Positions 23,186-31,740 of a DNA stretch of 36,255 nucleotides are shown one piece after another. The position numbers and the translations under genes are program-made. Source of the DNA: Bryobacterales bacterium (GTDB lineage Bacteria > Acidobacteriota > Terriglobia > Bryobacterales > Bryobacteraceae); assembly GCA_003136675.1 (NCBI GenBank), contig PLFE01000016.1:31625-67879 (forward strand). The letters are read 5' to 3'. How positions within the stretch are numbered: the first letter of the stretch is position 1; each line of letters begins with the position of its first letter. Below the pieces are notes generated by a model. It was not told the DNA's origin. It saw nothing but the letters and a program-made list of their open reading frames with translations, and made no database searches.

Positions 23186-24309
23186 GCCGCGGCCCCAGCG
23201 CTTCCAGCCAAATTGCGGAACGTGCTCCGGAGGAACCCTCGAATCAGTTCTGTCTGCTCCTCCACATCCACCAGGAAAGCGTCGTGCCCATAGTTGGTGG
23301 GCAGTTCGCAGTAGGCGACATCGTGGTTGCGCCTGCGGAGCGTGCGGACGATCTCCTGCGATTGATAACTTGGATAGAGCCAGTCCGATGTGAAGCTGAT
23401 CACCAGGAACCGGGTGCTGACGCCTTCAAATGCGTCGGCCAATGACGCTGTGCCATTCGAGACATCATAGGTATCCATGGCTTTGGTGATGTAGATATAC
23501 GAGTTCGCGTCAAAGCGCGTCACGAACTGGCTTCCCCGGTACCGCAGATAGCTTTCTACTTCGAACTCCGGAGCCACGTCGATTGCGGTCGCGGGCTGGT
23601 CTTTTCTGCGGCGGCCGAACTTCTCCCGCATCGATTCGTCGCTCATGTAGGTGATGTGACCGACCATGCGCGCTACCGACAATCCGCGCGCCGGCGCTGC
23701 GCCTTCGTAGTAATCGCCGCCGTTCCAATCCGGGTCGGCCATGATCGATTGGCGGCCTACTTCGTTAAATGCGATCTGCTGCGGGCTATGGCGCGCCGTG
23801 CTGGCAATCACGATGACCGAGCGCACGTTCTCGGCAAAGGACACGGCCCATTCGAGCGCCTGCATCCCTCCCATGGAGCCGCCGGCGACGGCGAGTAACT
23901 GCCGGATGTCCAGCGAATCCACCAGCATCTTCTGCAGGCGAACCATGTCCCGAACGGTGACGGCGGGGAAGGACATGCCCCACGCTTTCCCGGTGGCCGG
24001 GTTGATGGACGCCGGACCCGTAGTGCCCTGGCAGCCCCCGAGAATGTTAGAGCAGATGACGAAGTATTCGTCCGTGTCGAACGCCTTGCCGGGGCCAATT
24101 GAGTTATCCCACCAACCCGGCTTGCCAGTCTCCCGACTCATGCCCGCGGCATGCGCGTCGCCCGTAAAAGCATGCACCACCAAAACGGCGTTGCCGCGGT
24201 CGGCGTTCAGAGTTCCATAGGTCTCATAGGCCACCTCGACAGGGTCGATGTGGGCGCCGCTTTCGAGAGTGATTCCTTCAAAACGAGCAATCTCGGTGGA
24301 GACAATCAT
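23182..24309 (-). CDS. metX: Homoserine O-acetyltransferase (MetX)
   Basis: A 375-residue alpha/beta-hydrolase-fold enzyme that acetylates homoserine from acetyl-CoA, first committed step to methionine by direct sulfhydrylation. Seen are the VVHAFTGDAHAAG oxyanion region, NILGGCQGTTGPAS, the nucleophile S145 in AGGSMGGMQ, an Asp in FTSDWLYP near residue 320 and the His in NYGHDAFLVD near 350. Acyl-donor specificity (acetyl versus succinyl) cannot be settled by eye. It heads the metX-metW unit; AAGGA lies two bases before the ATG. Supplies link to the hom gene at 2267. Confidence 0.95.
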   Translation of the reverse strand: MIVSTEIARFEGITLESGAHIDPVEVAYETYGTLNADRGNAVLVVHAFTGDAHAAGMSRETGKPGWWDNSIGPGKAFDTDEYFVICSNILGGCQGTTGPASINPATGKAWGMSFPAVTVRDMVRLQKMLVDSLDIRQLLAVAGGSMGGMQALEWAVSFAENVRSVIVIASTARHSPQQIAFNEVGRQSIMADPDWNGGDYYEGAAPARGLSVARMVGHITYMSDESMREKFGRRRKDQPATAIDVAPEFEVESYLRYRGSQFVTRFDANSYIYITKAMDTYDVSNGTASLADAFEGVSTRFLVISFTSDWLYPSYQSQEIVRTLRRRNHDVAYCELPTNYGHDAFLVDVEEQTELIRGFLRSTFRNLAGSAGAAA

Positions 24310-24323
24310 GGTCCTTGCTTGTC

Positions 24324-24352
24324 ATATTAGCGCTCTCGATCAGAAGTGGCAG
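24324..24352 (-). promoter_or_regulatory. Sigma-70-like promoter for metX-metW
   Basis: CTGCCA (24347-24352, 4 of 6), 17 bases, TAATAT (24324-24329, 4 of 6) on the minus strand, giving a leader of about 10 bases. The leader is too short for a SAM riboswitch and none is seen. Confidence 0.33.
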
Positions 24353-24404
24353 TGCGATTCGCCGGGATGCGAAGTTCGCCGGCGTAGAAGCGGCGGTAGC
24401 CAAC

Positions 24405-24875
24405 TTACTTGATTTCCGGGTCGCTCGCCGTAGCCGGCTCGGAGCCAAAATGCTGGTGAATCTCGCCGCTCTGATCCGAGTAAAACGTCTTGCTGCCCGT
24501 GTTGTTGTAAGCCACCGGGTCGGCGTTGATCTGGTAGCCGGTGGGGGTGGCTTGCAGGGTATATTTGTATCCGCCTTTTTCGCCCTTGGCCAGATCGCCT
24601 GAGATCAGATCCGCCGCCGACGCATTGGGGGAGCCGCTCGACGGCTTGCCGAGCTCGGTCAAAGATTGCGGGTAGCGGCCAAAGGTGGAATAGTACTGCG
24701 CCTCGGCGGATTGCAAAGTCTTGACGGTGGCGGTAGCTCCCATTTCACGCGCGGACATCGTCGCCTTGTTGAATCGCGGGAGTGCGATGGCCAGGATGAT
24801 CAGGATGATCGAAATGACGATCAATAGTTCAATGAGCGAGAAGCCTCGCGTTTTAGGTGCGTTTCTGGTTTTCAC
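24405..24875 (-). CDS. Type IV pilin/pseudopilin-like protein
   Basis: 156 residues from GTG 24875, chosen because GGAG sits six bases upstream and the prepilin leader then has the normal length. The leader (VKTRNAPKTRG) is cut between G and F of RG|FSLIELLIVISIILIILAIALPRF, with the conserved Glu at +5 of the mature protein and the hydrophobic assembly helix. The C-terminal domain (EAQYYSTFGRYPQSLTELG, GYKYTL, FYSDQSGEIHQHFG) resembles major pseudopilins (GspG-like) and PilA-type minor pilins. No assembly ATPase, platform protein or peptidase gene is nearby, so it is an isolated pilin gene. Exported across the inner membrane and assembled by machinery elsewhere. Confidence 0.87.
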   Translation of the reverse strand: MKTRNAPKTRGFSLIELLIVISIILIILAIALPRFNKATMSAREMGATATVKTLQSAEAQYYSTFGRYPQSLTELGKPSSGSPNASAADLISGDLAKGEKGGYKYTLQATPTGYQINADPVAYNNTGSKTFYSDQSGEIHQHFGSEPATASDPEIK

Positions 24876-24963
24876 GATCAACTCCAACCTATTAGGATAT
24901 GACGTCGGCGAGCCGGAAACGTGCAGGCGTTCGGAGGAAGCTTCCGCCACTCCGTCTTTAAAT

Positions 24964-25245
24964 TCACCGGCCGAAAATCATTTCACCAATTTCATTTCCC
25001 AGCCGCTCAACCTCGGACGGATCGTCACACTCGCGATAATGCCTAATCTTTTTGAAGAACTGATCGCGCTTCTGTTGCTCAGCTTCAAGACCATACGTCA
25101 GCAAGCGCGCCAGAAATGCGCTCCGGCTCACCCCGGCGCGTTCCGCCCTCGCCTCGATTTCATGCAGCATTTCAGTCGTGACCGGCACGCTCACCCTCAG
25201 CGAGGAGACCTTCTCTTCCACCTGCTGAACAGCGTGTTGTGTCAT
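24964..25245 (-). CDS. Ribbon-helix-helix (CopG/MetJ-type) DNA-binding protein
   Basis: 93 residues. Residues 14-50 fit a ribbon-helix-helix fold: a strand LRVSVPVTTE, helix EMLHEIEARAERAG, turn VSRSAFLARLLTYGLE. A charged helical tail (KRDQFFKKIRHYRECDDPSEVERLG) resembles antitoxin C-termini that bind a toxin. No toxin gene lies on either side (pilin downstream, a secreted protein upstream), so it is an orphan antitoxin-like or free regulator. The start region carries its own promoter overlapped by three direct repeats, the classical autorepression layout for this family. There is no Shine-Dalgarno, and the promoter predicts a leaderless start. Confidence 0.82.
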   Translation of the reverse strand: MTQHAVQQVEEKVSSLRVSVPVTTEMLHEIEARAERAGVSRSAFLARLLTYGLEAEQQKRDQFFKKIRHYRECDDPSEVERLGNEIGEMIFGR

Positions 25246-25280
25246 GACTCATTATGAATCAAAATGAATCATGTTATCAA
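25244..25280 (-). promoter_or_regulatory. Promoter overlapped by three 8-bp direct repeats (RHH operator)
   Basis: On the minus strand -35 TTGATA (25275-25280, 5 of 6), 18-base spacer and -10 CATAAT (25251-25256, 5 of 6) put the transcription start at the A of the ATG at 25245. Covering the spacer, the -10 and the start codon are three copies of an octamer, read on the plus strand as ATGAATCA (25264-25271), ATGAATCA (25254-25261) and ATGACTCA (25244-25251). They are exactly 10 bp apart, one helical turn. Ribbon-helix-helix dimers bind such tandem sites side by side, so tight autorepression is expected. Confidence 0.7.
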
Positions 25281-25294
25281 GAGATGAATGTCCC

Positions 25295-25939
25295 TCACCT
25301 CGTCTTGCGCCCCAACACGAGCGCGACCGCGCTGCCATTCTGCGTCCACACGCCTTCAATCTTGCTCCCGTCTTCCGAAAGCTTACCCTCGAAATGGCCG
25401 CCGATCAGGCGCACATCGAACGCCAGGTCCGCACCGTTCTGGGCGATGGCGCTGAGTTGTAGATTCTTCGCGCGGCCGTCCGCGCTGTCGAGCGTTCCCG
25501 AAGAATCGGGACGAAGGTGCAGAAGCACCTTGACATCTTCCACGGCACCCATCCAATCGCCAATGAACCGGGGGCCGATCGGCGTGCTCGCGGGCGGCGA
25601 TTTCACATGCGCTTGGCCCTCGCGGCGCATCTCGAAAGATACGGTGCGCCCATCCTGGGTTACCGTTCCCCGGATGCTTGCGCCGTTTTCTCCGGCCAGA
25701 CCTTTGAACTCCGGGTGGCCCGGCAGTTCGGGAATGTCGAATGAGACCGACGCGTCATCGACGTGAACATCCGACAGGGCAAGCGGCGGCGCGGAGCTGC
25801 CTGGAACTTCGAAAGAGCCGCGCCAGTCCGGGGAGTTATCGAGGTCGATTGAGAAAAGTGCATCGCGGCCTTCCTGCCGGATCACGCCCTCCCAATGGCC
25901 TGTCTGGGCACACAGCGCGAGCAGAACCAGCAGCGCCAT
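25295..25939 (-). CDS. Secreted protein with two tandem copies of a beta-rich domain
   Basis: 214 residues with a short signal peptide (MALLVLLALCAQTG). I do not recognise a named family. Two halves look like repeats of one another. Half 1 (about 12-110) has GHWEGVI..., a PLALSDV/SFDIPELPGHPEFKG/SIRGTVTQDGRTVSFEMRR pattern. Half 2 (about 125-214) has GDWMGAV..., LQLSAI/AFDVRLIGGHFEGKL/KIEGVWTQNGSAVALVLGR. Both share G-x-W-x-G-x-V at the start and a G-x-(V/W)-T-Q-(D/N)-G at the end. Similar domains precede peptidase or hydrolase parts in some Acidobacteriota proteins (recollection, unverified). The ATG shares a base with the PPC gene's stop (TAATG), so it is coupled to that operon. Confidence 0.72.
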   Translation of the reverse strand: MALLVLLALCAQTGHWEGVIRQEGRDALFSIDLDNSPDWRGSFEVPGSSAPPLALSDVHVDDASVSFDIPELPGHPEFKGLAGENGASIRGTVTQDGRTVSFEMRREGQAHVKSPPASTPIGPRFIGDWMGAVEDVKVLLHLRPDSSGTLDSADGRAKNLQLSAIAQNGADLAFDVRLIGGHFEGKLSEDGSKIEGVWTQNGSAVALVLGRKTR

Positions 25940-28266
25940 TACTTCATCGACACTTGGGTGGCCTTCACGCGCAGCCGGATCGGCTCGCTTAGAATCGCGT
26001 TCTGCTGGCCCCCGGCGCGGGTTTCAATATCACCCGACACACAGATAATCTGGTCGATCGGTTCCGCGTTCGGCAGAGCCTGCAGGGTAAACGTGCGCCT
26101 GGTCTCGGTTTCGTTCACCAGAACTCCATTCAACCCGACGTCGGTGACCAGAACCGTTTTCGGCAGGTTGCGCACTACCAGAGGCACGCGCCCTGCAAAG
26201 CCATTATTGCGGCTCACCGCGACGGAGATGGTCGCGCGGCCGCCCGGTTCGAGCACCACTTCACGAGTCTCAGCGGTGACGTCGATGTCCGCCCGCGGCG
26301 TGACGGCGATCAGTTTCAGACGATCTTCGGAATTGGCTTCGCGCCCCTTCTCATCCACTACGCGAAGCGGCGCCGCATCCTTCAGTACCGCGGTAAGATC
26401 CGCGCTCAGCGTCAACGTAGTGGATTTCTCGCCGGCCAGAATCACGCCCGTCGTGGCGTGAATGCCCGGAGGCAAGTCTTTCACCGACACGGGGATAGGC
26501 CCATCGAAATCATCCATTCGAAACGCCGTCACCGTGATGGGGATACGTCCTCCCACGGGTACGTTCGGATTGCGCGGGGAAACACTCAGCCGGTAGTCCG
26601 GACGCGGCGGCCGAATGGTGAGCCGGTATGCGAAATCGGGACCCGTTAGTTTACGCACATCGCTGATGCGGACCATGAACTCGCCATCGGCAGGTGCGGC
26701 GAAGCGCAAGCGCGAGTCTTTTCCATAGCCCGGACCGCCGTCGTCATTGCGGTAGACAAGGTGAACGAGCGGCAAGCCATTGGGCGGGAACTTCGATCCG
26801 GCCGCATGGATCTCAATCTTATAAGCCGGCGTATCCACGGCGTGCGCTTCGCTGGTGGTATCGAGATAGGTGATGCGCTGGCCATTGAAGTTACTCATGA
26901 CGAAGTCATCATCGGGCCCGCGGGGCATGGCTTCGACGCGCACAATCTCCGTGCCGATCATGAGATAGTCGCCCACTCGATAACCGGCTTGCTGGTCGAG
27001 CCGGATCCCTGCTTCGCTCGACGCCGCATCGCGTAATTGCAGCGAGTTCTGAGCGATCGCGCGGATGGTCGCGCGCTCTACAGGGTTTCCCCCTCCGTCG
27101 AGGATCTCAAGTTGTGAATCGAGCGGCGACCCTAGCCGCGCGGCATTCACATCAAAAATAAGTTCCTGACCTTTACGCGCGTGAAAGCGGAAGTCATGAT
27201 GCGGTTCGGTGAGCTTCCCGTTGATGGTGACTGGAACCGTTACTCTCTCGGAGGCGCCGGTGATTTCAGGTTCCGCGCCGATAGCCAGTTGCACACGCGT
27301 GAAGGCCGCGCCCGATTCTCCGGCTGGCCGCAGAAGCTGGGCGTCTAACTGTCCTTCATTCGGCTTGCCTGTGACTTCCACTTTGTCTTTCGCGAGATTG
27401 AACCCGGTCAGTGTGACTTCCGCCGGCTTACCTTCCTGAACTCCCAGAGGGAAAGCGGTCAACACGATGGGAAGAGGCCCCACCATGATCCGGTAAAAGT
27501 GGTTGCCGCTGCCCGACTCCTCGTAATCCGAAATACGGATATAGTAAGTGCCTTCTTTATCAAAAGTCTGGGCGAAGCTACTGTTGCGGCGCGAGGGATC
27601 CTCTTTCCACTCACGGATCGTGTTCTGGTTTTCGTCGTATATCGTGATGATGGGCTGCAGCATGGACCCGAGAAAGCGCGCGTTGTTCTCGAAGACAAGT
27701 TGCTGGCCGGCGCGCACGTGGATCTTATAGTAATCCAGGTCGCCGGGCTTGGAAATGGCGCCGACCAGGATGGTCGGAAGACCCGTGAAGTCAGTTACCT
27801 GTTCAGGCGTGTCGTTGGGCTCGCGGTCGGGAGTCTCGCCGTAAAATGGCTCGAGGGAGAGAGTGCCTTGCGGACTTAGGCCCAGTGGCGTGAGCACGCG
27901 GAAATTCAGGGGGCCAACGGGCGTGTCTGGCGCAACTTCAAGATCGGCCGTAATTTCATTGCGCACGGGAAGTGGACCCAGGTCCACAGTGAGCGGCGTG
28001 CCATTTCCACCGAGGCGAACATCGTCCTGGTCGGGGAGTTCCTTGATCCGCGTAATCGTCGCCTTTACGGAAGGTTCGCTGAAGTAGATGGCGGAGGCGT
28101 GCGCCAGATTATAGCCAATGATGGAAATCTCGGTTGTCGCGCCACGGGGCACGCCGCGCGGAGACACTTCGCGAAGCGTGGGAGGAGTGATCCGGGTGCC
28201 GGAAGGGGAGTCAGTAGCGGCGAAGGCCACTGAAGTAAAAAGGCAAATCACTGCAAGCGAGCGCAT
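25939..28266 (-). CDS. Secreted PPC-domain protein with Ig-like repeats
   Basis: 775 residues, signal peptide about 1-17 (MRSLAVICLFTSVAFAA). An IPT/Ig-like domain (about 27-135; VPRGATTEISIIGYNLAHAS) is followed by a PPC domain (bacterial pre-peptidase C-terminal; REPNDTPEQ, GDLDYYKIHVRAGQQLVFE and GTYYIRISD, about 145-260). A second IPT-like part (LTGFNLAKDKVEV) comes next, then a second PPC-like region (HDFRFHARKGQELIFDVNAARLGSPLDSQ-type, split, ending GEFMVRISDV at about 540). Two or more C-terminal beta-sandwiches complete it. It has no enzymatic domain. It is found in one operon with a DUF1549/1553 protein, the arrangement seen in Planctomycetes, Verrucomicrobia and Acidobacteriota. Probably surface or periplasmic. 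Coupled by TGATG to the WD40 gene before it. Confidence 0.83.
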   Translation of the reverse strand: MRSLAVICLFTSVAFAATDSPSGTRITPPTLREVSPRGVPRGATTEISIIGYNLAHASAIYFSEPSVKATITRIKELPDQDDVRLGGNGTPLTVDLGPLPVRNEITADLEVAPDTPVGPLNFRVLTPLGLSPQGTLSLEPFYGETPDREPNDTPEQVTDFTGLPTILVGAISKPGDLDYYKIHVRAGQQLVFENNARFLGSMLQPIITIYDENQNTIREWKEDPSRRNSSFAQTFDKEGTYYIRISDYEESGSGNHFYRIMVGPLPIVLTAFPLGVQEGKPAEVTLTGFNLAKDKVEVTGKPNEGQLDAQLLRPAGESGAAFTRVQLAIGAEPEITGASERVTVPVTINGKLTEPHHDFRFHARKGQELIFDVNAARLGSPLDSQLEILDGGGNPVERATIRAIAQNSLQLRDAASSEAGIRLDQQAGYRVGDYLMIGTEIVRVEAMPRGPDDDFVMSNFNGQRITYLDTTSEAHAVDTPAYKIEIHAAGSKFPPNGLPLVHLVYRNDDGGPGYGKDSRLRFAAPADGEFMVRISDVRKLTGPDFAYRLTIRPPRPDYRLSVSPRNPNVPVGGRIPITVTAFRMDDFDGPIPVSVKDLPPGIHATTGVILAGEKSTTLTLSADLTAVLKDAAPLRVVDEKGREANSEDRLKLIAVTPRADIDVTAETREVVLEPGGRATISVAVSRNNGFAGRVPLVVRNLPKTVLVTDVGLNGVLVNETETRRTFTLQALPNAEPIDQIICVSGDIETRAGGQQNAILSEPIRLRVKATQVSMK

Positions 28267-29222
28267 CAGTTCACTCCTGTAATGATGGACAACGTGCCGT
28301 CAAACCGCCCCACTGCGAAGCGTTTGCCATCGGGCGAGAAGGCCACGGTCTGCACCCAGTCGGATTGCGTTGGGAACGCGCGAACTTCTTCCAGCGTATC
28401 CGCGTGGAAGATCTTCATGGAGCGATCCGCGGCCGATGAGACCAGAAACTTACCGTCGGGCGAGAAGGCCAGGGACAGAATGGCGTCTTCGTGCGCGATC
28501 AATGTCCGGTCGAGTTTCGCGCCTTTGTCGCCGAGCGTCCAGACGCGGATCGTTTTATCCAGGCCTCCGGCCGCGACGGATTTTCCATCCGGTGAAATGG
28601 CAATCGCGCTCAGGCCGTCCGTCGCGTCGCTCATGGTGTAGAGACGCTCGCCGGTTGTAGCGTCCCAGATCTTGACGCCCCGGTCGGCCGATGCGGAGGC
28701 GATGCGCTTGCCATCCGGAGTCCACGCCAGCGCATAGACCGCATCGATATGATCTTTCAACTTCCTGACCTGCTGGCCGTCGGCCACATTCCACAGGTAG
28801 AGTAGCTTGTCGTAACTGGCCGTCGCTATGGTTTTACCATCAGGCGAAAAGGCGACCGAGTAGATGCAGTCGCTATGACCTTTGATGGTGATCAGTTCCT
28901 TCCTGGAATCGACGTCCCAGATCTTGACTTCGCCGCTCCGCGCGGGCAGCCCTCCAGCAGCCGCCAGCAGCTTGCCATCGGCTGAGAACGCGACGCTGCG
29001 AACCTGCTCCGCATGGCCAGGTAGTGTGGCAACCACTTGCTGCGTTGCAGGATCAACCAATCGGACTTCTTTATAAGTGCCGAGCGCGAGCAACTTACCA
29101 TCCGGCCTCCAGGCGATCGAGCTGATCTGCGGCTTGACAGGGTGGCGTGGCGGGACATCCGGAATCGTCACTGCGGCCAGAGCCGTAGCCGCGAAGGTGA
29201 ATAAGGTGAAAAGAGTCCGCAT
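28266..29222 (-). CDS. Secreted seven-bladed WD40 protein
   Basis: 318 residues: signal peptide (MRTLFTLFTFAATALAAV), then seven WD40 repeats that fill the rest of the protein, each with the ...SVAFSPDGK...A(S/T)AS.D...KIWD pattern (for example SVAFSPDGKTIATASYDK, ALAWTPDGKRIASASADR). Seven blades make one closed propeller with no other domain. An exported WD40 next to DUF1549/1553 and PPC proteins is typical of the conserved cluster in these phyla, where its partner is unknown. It starts four bases after the DUF1549 protein's stop and its stop overlaps the PPC start (TGATG). Confidence 0.9.
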   Translation of the reverse strand: MRTLFTLFTFAATALAAVTIPDVPPRHPVKPQISSIAWRPDGKLLALGTYKEVRLVDPATQQVVATLPGHAEQVRSVAFSADGKLLAAAGGLPARSGEVKIWDVDSRKELITIKGHSDCIYSVAFSPDGKTIATASYDKLLYLWNVADGQQVRKLKDHIDAVYALAWTPDGKRIASASADRGVKIWDATTGERLYTMSDATDGLSAIAISPDGKSVAAGGLDKTIRVWTLGDKGAKLDRTLIAHEDAILSLAFSPDGKFLVSSAADRSMKIFHADTLEEVRAFPTQSDWVQTVAFSPDGKRFAVGRFDGTLSIITGVN

Positions 29223-29226
29223 AAAT

Positions 29227-31659
29227 CTAATAAGTGAACAGGAATTCCTTGCTCGAAAGCATGGCCCACATCATATCTTCAATAGCCTTCTTGCGCGCAT
29301 CGGCCCGCACTTCGGAGGAACCTTGATTCACGCGCGCCTGCTCCAGAGCCTTAAGCATGGGCTCTTTCTCGGCCTCCTCCGGGTAGCGGCTATATGCGGA
29401 CAGAAACAGAGTATCCAGCAGCCTGGAATCGGACAGGCCCAGCTTCAGCGCCAGCGCGGGAAAGGCATCCGGCGCACTCAGCTTCTTGTTCAAGGTATCG
29501 CCGTTGATCACATGCAGAGCCTGCGCAATCGATGGGGCCTGGGAACGTTCAGCCGCGTCGCAGAGAATGCGCTGGGGGCGGCCGAAGGAGGTGAGGAACT
29601 GGGATTGTACGCGAACGTCCGGCAGTTGCTCCGCACGCGTGCCGAGTGGATAGCCGTCAAATCGCGTCGGCGCGCTCGTCACCTGCGACATGGCGTCCAG
29701 TATGACTTCCGCCGGCAAGCGCCTCACGATGTACTTGGAATAATACTTGTTGTCATCCTGATTGGTAGCGTTGGCTTCCGCGGAGAGTTGATAAGTGCCG
29801 GAAGTCATAATCGTACGAATCAGGTGTTTGATCTGGTAGTTATGGTCGGTGAAGTCCTTCGTTACCGCGGTGAAGAGTTCTTCGTTGGAGGCGGGGTTGG
29901 TGGAGCGCAGGTCGTCTACCGGATCCACTAATCCGCGTCCCAGGAAGTTCGCCCACACGCGATTGACAATGGATCGGGAGAACATTGTATTCTCAGGCGA
30001 AGTCAGCCATTTGGCGAAAGGCAGGCGGCGATCTTCGGGGCTATCGAGCGGGATTGAGGGCGCGTCGAGCGGCGCCGGCGGAAGCGGACGAGCGAGGCGC
30101 GGAAGGTCGATATCGCCCGAAGTCTTGGCGTACACCACCATGTCACCGGGCTCCGCGCCGCTCTTGAGGCCCACGCGTGAAAACAGATTGGCCATCTGGT
30201 AATACTGCTTCTGCGTCCATTTTTCGAGAGGATGATTGTGGCAGCGCGCGCACGTAATCCGCTGACCCATGAAGGCAAGCGTCGCGTTTTCCGTCAGGTC
30301 GATGGGATCTTTGTGAACCACGTAGTAATTGAGCGCGCCATTCTGAAGCGTGTCGCCGGACGAGGTGAATATCTCGTTCACCATCTTGTTCCAGGGCTTA
30401 TCCTGCCTGACGCTGTCGCGGATCCAGTTGTAGAAGGACCACATGGCTTTGGGCGCCAGCTTACGGCTGGAAACCAGCATGAGGTCCGACCATTTATAGC
30501 TCCAATAGTCGACATACTCATCGCTATCCAGCAATTGATCGACTAACCTGGCGCGCTTGTCCGGGGATTTGTCGGCAAGAAAGTTTTCGACTGCCTCGGA
30601 TGTGGGCAGGGTACCGGTGGCATCCAGGTAGGCGCGGCGCAGGAAAGTTGCATCATCCGAGGACTTGGATGGCGCGATATGGAGTGCCTTCAACTTGGCG
30701 GCCACGAACTCATCAATGTAGTTATGCTGATCGAATTTGGAATAGACCTCGGGATCGATTTTGCGATCGAAGGGGACATTCAAGCGCGAGTAGAGGACCT
30801 TGCTCTGATACCAGAGCGTAATGGCGGCTTCGCCGGAGCCGTTCATCTTGACGTGGCCCCAATCGTCCACCGTCGCCACGCCCTCGTCGCTGGAAGAGAA
30901 CTTGACCCACCGCGTGACATCGCGCACGTTGCCGTCGGAGTACTTCGCGCGGACGACTAACTGCTGCTCAGCGCCCGGCTTCAGAGTGGCGGCGGCAGGA
31001 TAAACCTCGAGCGCTTTGACCGTGGCGTCGGAATCCTGCGGGCGCGGCGCGCCTGCGGCGATCCATTCGCTGATGACGCGATATTCGAGCGAATCCGGCT
31101 TAAAGCGCTGGCCTCCGCCATGCCCGATGGCCATCGTGGGTTTGAGAAGCATCAGGCTGTGGGATGGGTCGGAAAGGTTGATGCGGCGGCCAAGCGACAC
31201 ACGCGTGAGTGTTTCGTAATCGGCGGCGGGGTCGTACCCGCGCAGGGTCAGCTTGAATCCGTTCTTGCCTGCCAGCGCGCCATGGCATGCGCCCTGGTTG
31301 CAGCCGGCCTTGGTCATAACGGGCAGCACGTCATTTTGGAACGTCCAGGTGAATGGCTCGTGCGCGGCGGTGACATGAATCTTAGCGGAACTCGAGACCC
31401 CGTTAGCCGCGGCGGTGATCATGGAATCCCCGTCGCTGACGGGCGTAACGAGTCCAGTGGCGTCGACTGTGGCAACGGCCGGGTTGGACGAAGTCCACTG
31501 GGCGTTCTTCGTCCAGTCTTCCTGGTGGCCGCTCGACGTGGCTTCCGCAAGGAATTGGTGACGGGCTTCGGGGCCGCGCAGAATCGCGGAATCCGGTAGA
31601 ACTTTCAGACTGTCGGCCGCAAGCAGGGCCGGCAGCGCGAGCAGGGCGAACAGTTTCAA
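29227..31659 (-). CDS. DUF1549/DUF1553 protein with Ig-like (Big_2) and cytochrome-like domains
   Basis: 810 residues from TTG 31659; this rare start is chosen because GGAGG lies seven bases upstream and a signal peptide (LKLFALLALPALLAA) follows directly. Domains in order: Big_2 Ig-like (about 18-97), a cytochrome-c-like PSCyt1 region (about 105-215) whose haem motif is C-x4-CH (CNQGACH, residues 120-126), a second Big_2 (about 225-310), DUF1549 (about 325-520, including CARCHNHPLEKW near 470, a C-x2-CH motif) and DUF1553 (about 545-790; FAKWLTSPENTMFSRSIVNRVW, RILCDAAERSQAPS). Such proteins occur in large paralogous sets and are suspected to act in redox-linked polysaccharide or sulfatase-related breakdown. 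The exact reaction is unknown. First gene of the four-gene operon. Confidence 0.9.
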   Translation of the reverse strand: MKLFALLALPALLAADSLKVLPDSAILRGPEARHQFLAEATSSGHQEDWTKNAQWTSSNPAVATVDATGLVTPVSDGDSMITAAANGVSSSAKIHVTAAHEPFTWTFQNDVLPVMTKAGCNQGACHGALAGKNGFKLTLRGYDPAADYETLTRVSLGRRINLSDPSHSLMLLKPTMAIGHGGGQRFKPDSLEYRVISEWIAAGAPRPQDSDATVKALEVYPAAATLKPGAEQQLVVRAKYSDGNVRDVTRWVKFSSSDEGVATVDDWGHVKMNGSGEAAITLWYQSKVLYSRLNVPFDRKIDPEVYSKFDQHNYIDEFVAAKLKALHIAPSKSSDDATFLRRAYLDATGTLPTSEAVENFLADKSPDKRARLVDQLLDSDEYVDYWSYKWSDLMLVSSRKLAPKAMWSFYNWIRDSVRQDKPWNKMVNEIFTSSGDTLQNGALNYYVVHKDPIDLTENATLAFMGQRITCARCHNHPLEKWTQKQYYQMANLFSRVGLKSGAEPGDMVVYAKTSGDIDLPRLARPLPPAPLDAPSIPLDSPEDRRLPFAKWLTSPENTMFSRSIVNRVWANFLGRGLVDPVDDLRSTNPASNEELFTAVTKDFTDHNYQIKHLIRTIMTSGTYQLSAEANATNQDDNKYYSKYIVRRLPAEVILDAMSQVTSAPTRFDGYPLGTRAEQLPDVRVQSQFLTSFGRPQRILCDAAERSQAPSIAQALHVINGDTLNKKLSAPDAFPALALKLGLSDSRLLDTLFLSAYSRYPEEAEKEPMLKALEQARVNQGSSEVRADARKKAIEDMMWAMLSSKEFLFTY

Positions 31660-31687
31660 GGCACTGCCTCCATTTCGAGTGTCTATG

Positions 31688-31693
31688 ATTCTA
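31688..31693 (-). promoter_or_regulatory. -10 element candidate for the DUF1549/1553 operon
   Basis: TAGAAT (5 of 6) on the minus strand, placing transcription start near 31681 and leaving about 22 bases of leader with the GGAGG ribosome site. No convincing -35 was found. The 297-base gap 31660-31956 otherwise holds only the antitoxin-like remnant and no RNA gene that I recognise. Confidence 0.3.
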
Positions 31694-31740
31694 TCGAATT
31701 TGAATTGGGGCCGCTGGCATTCCGACAAGCGCCGCGCCTG

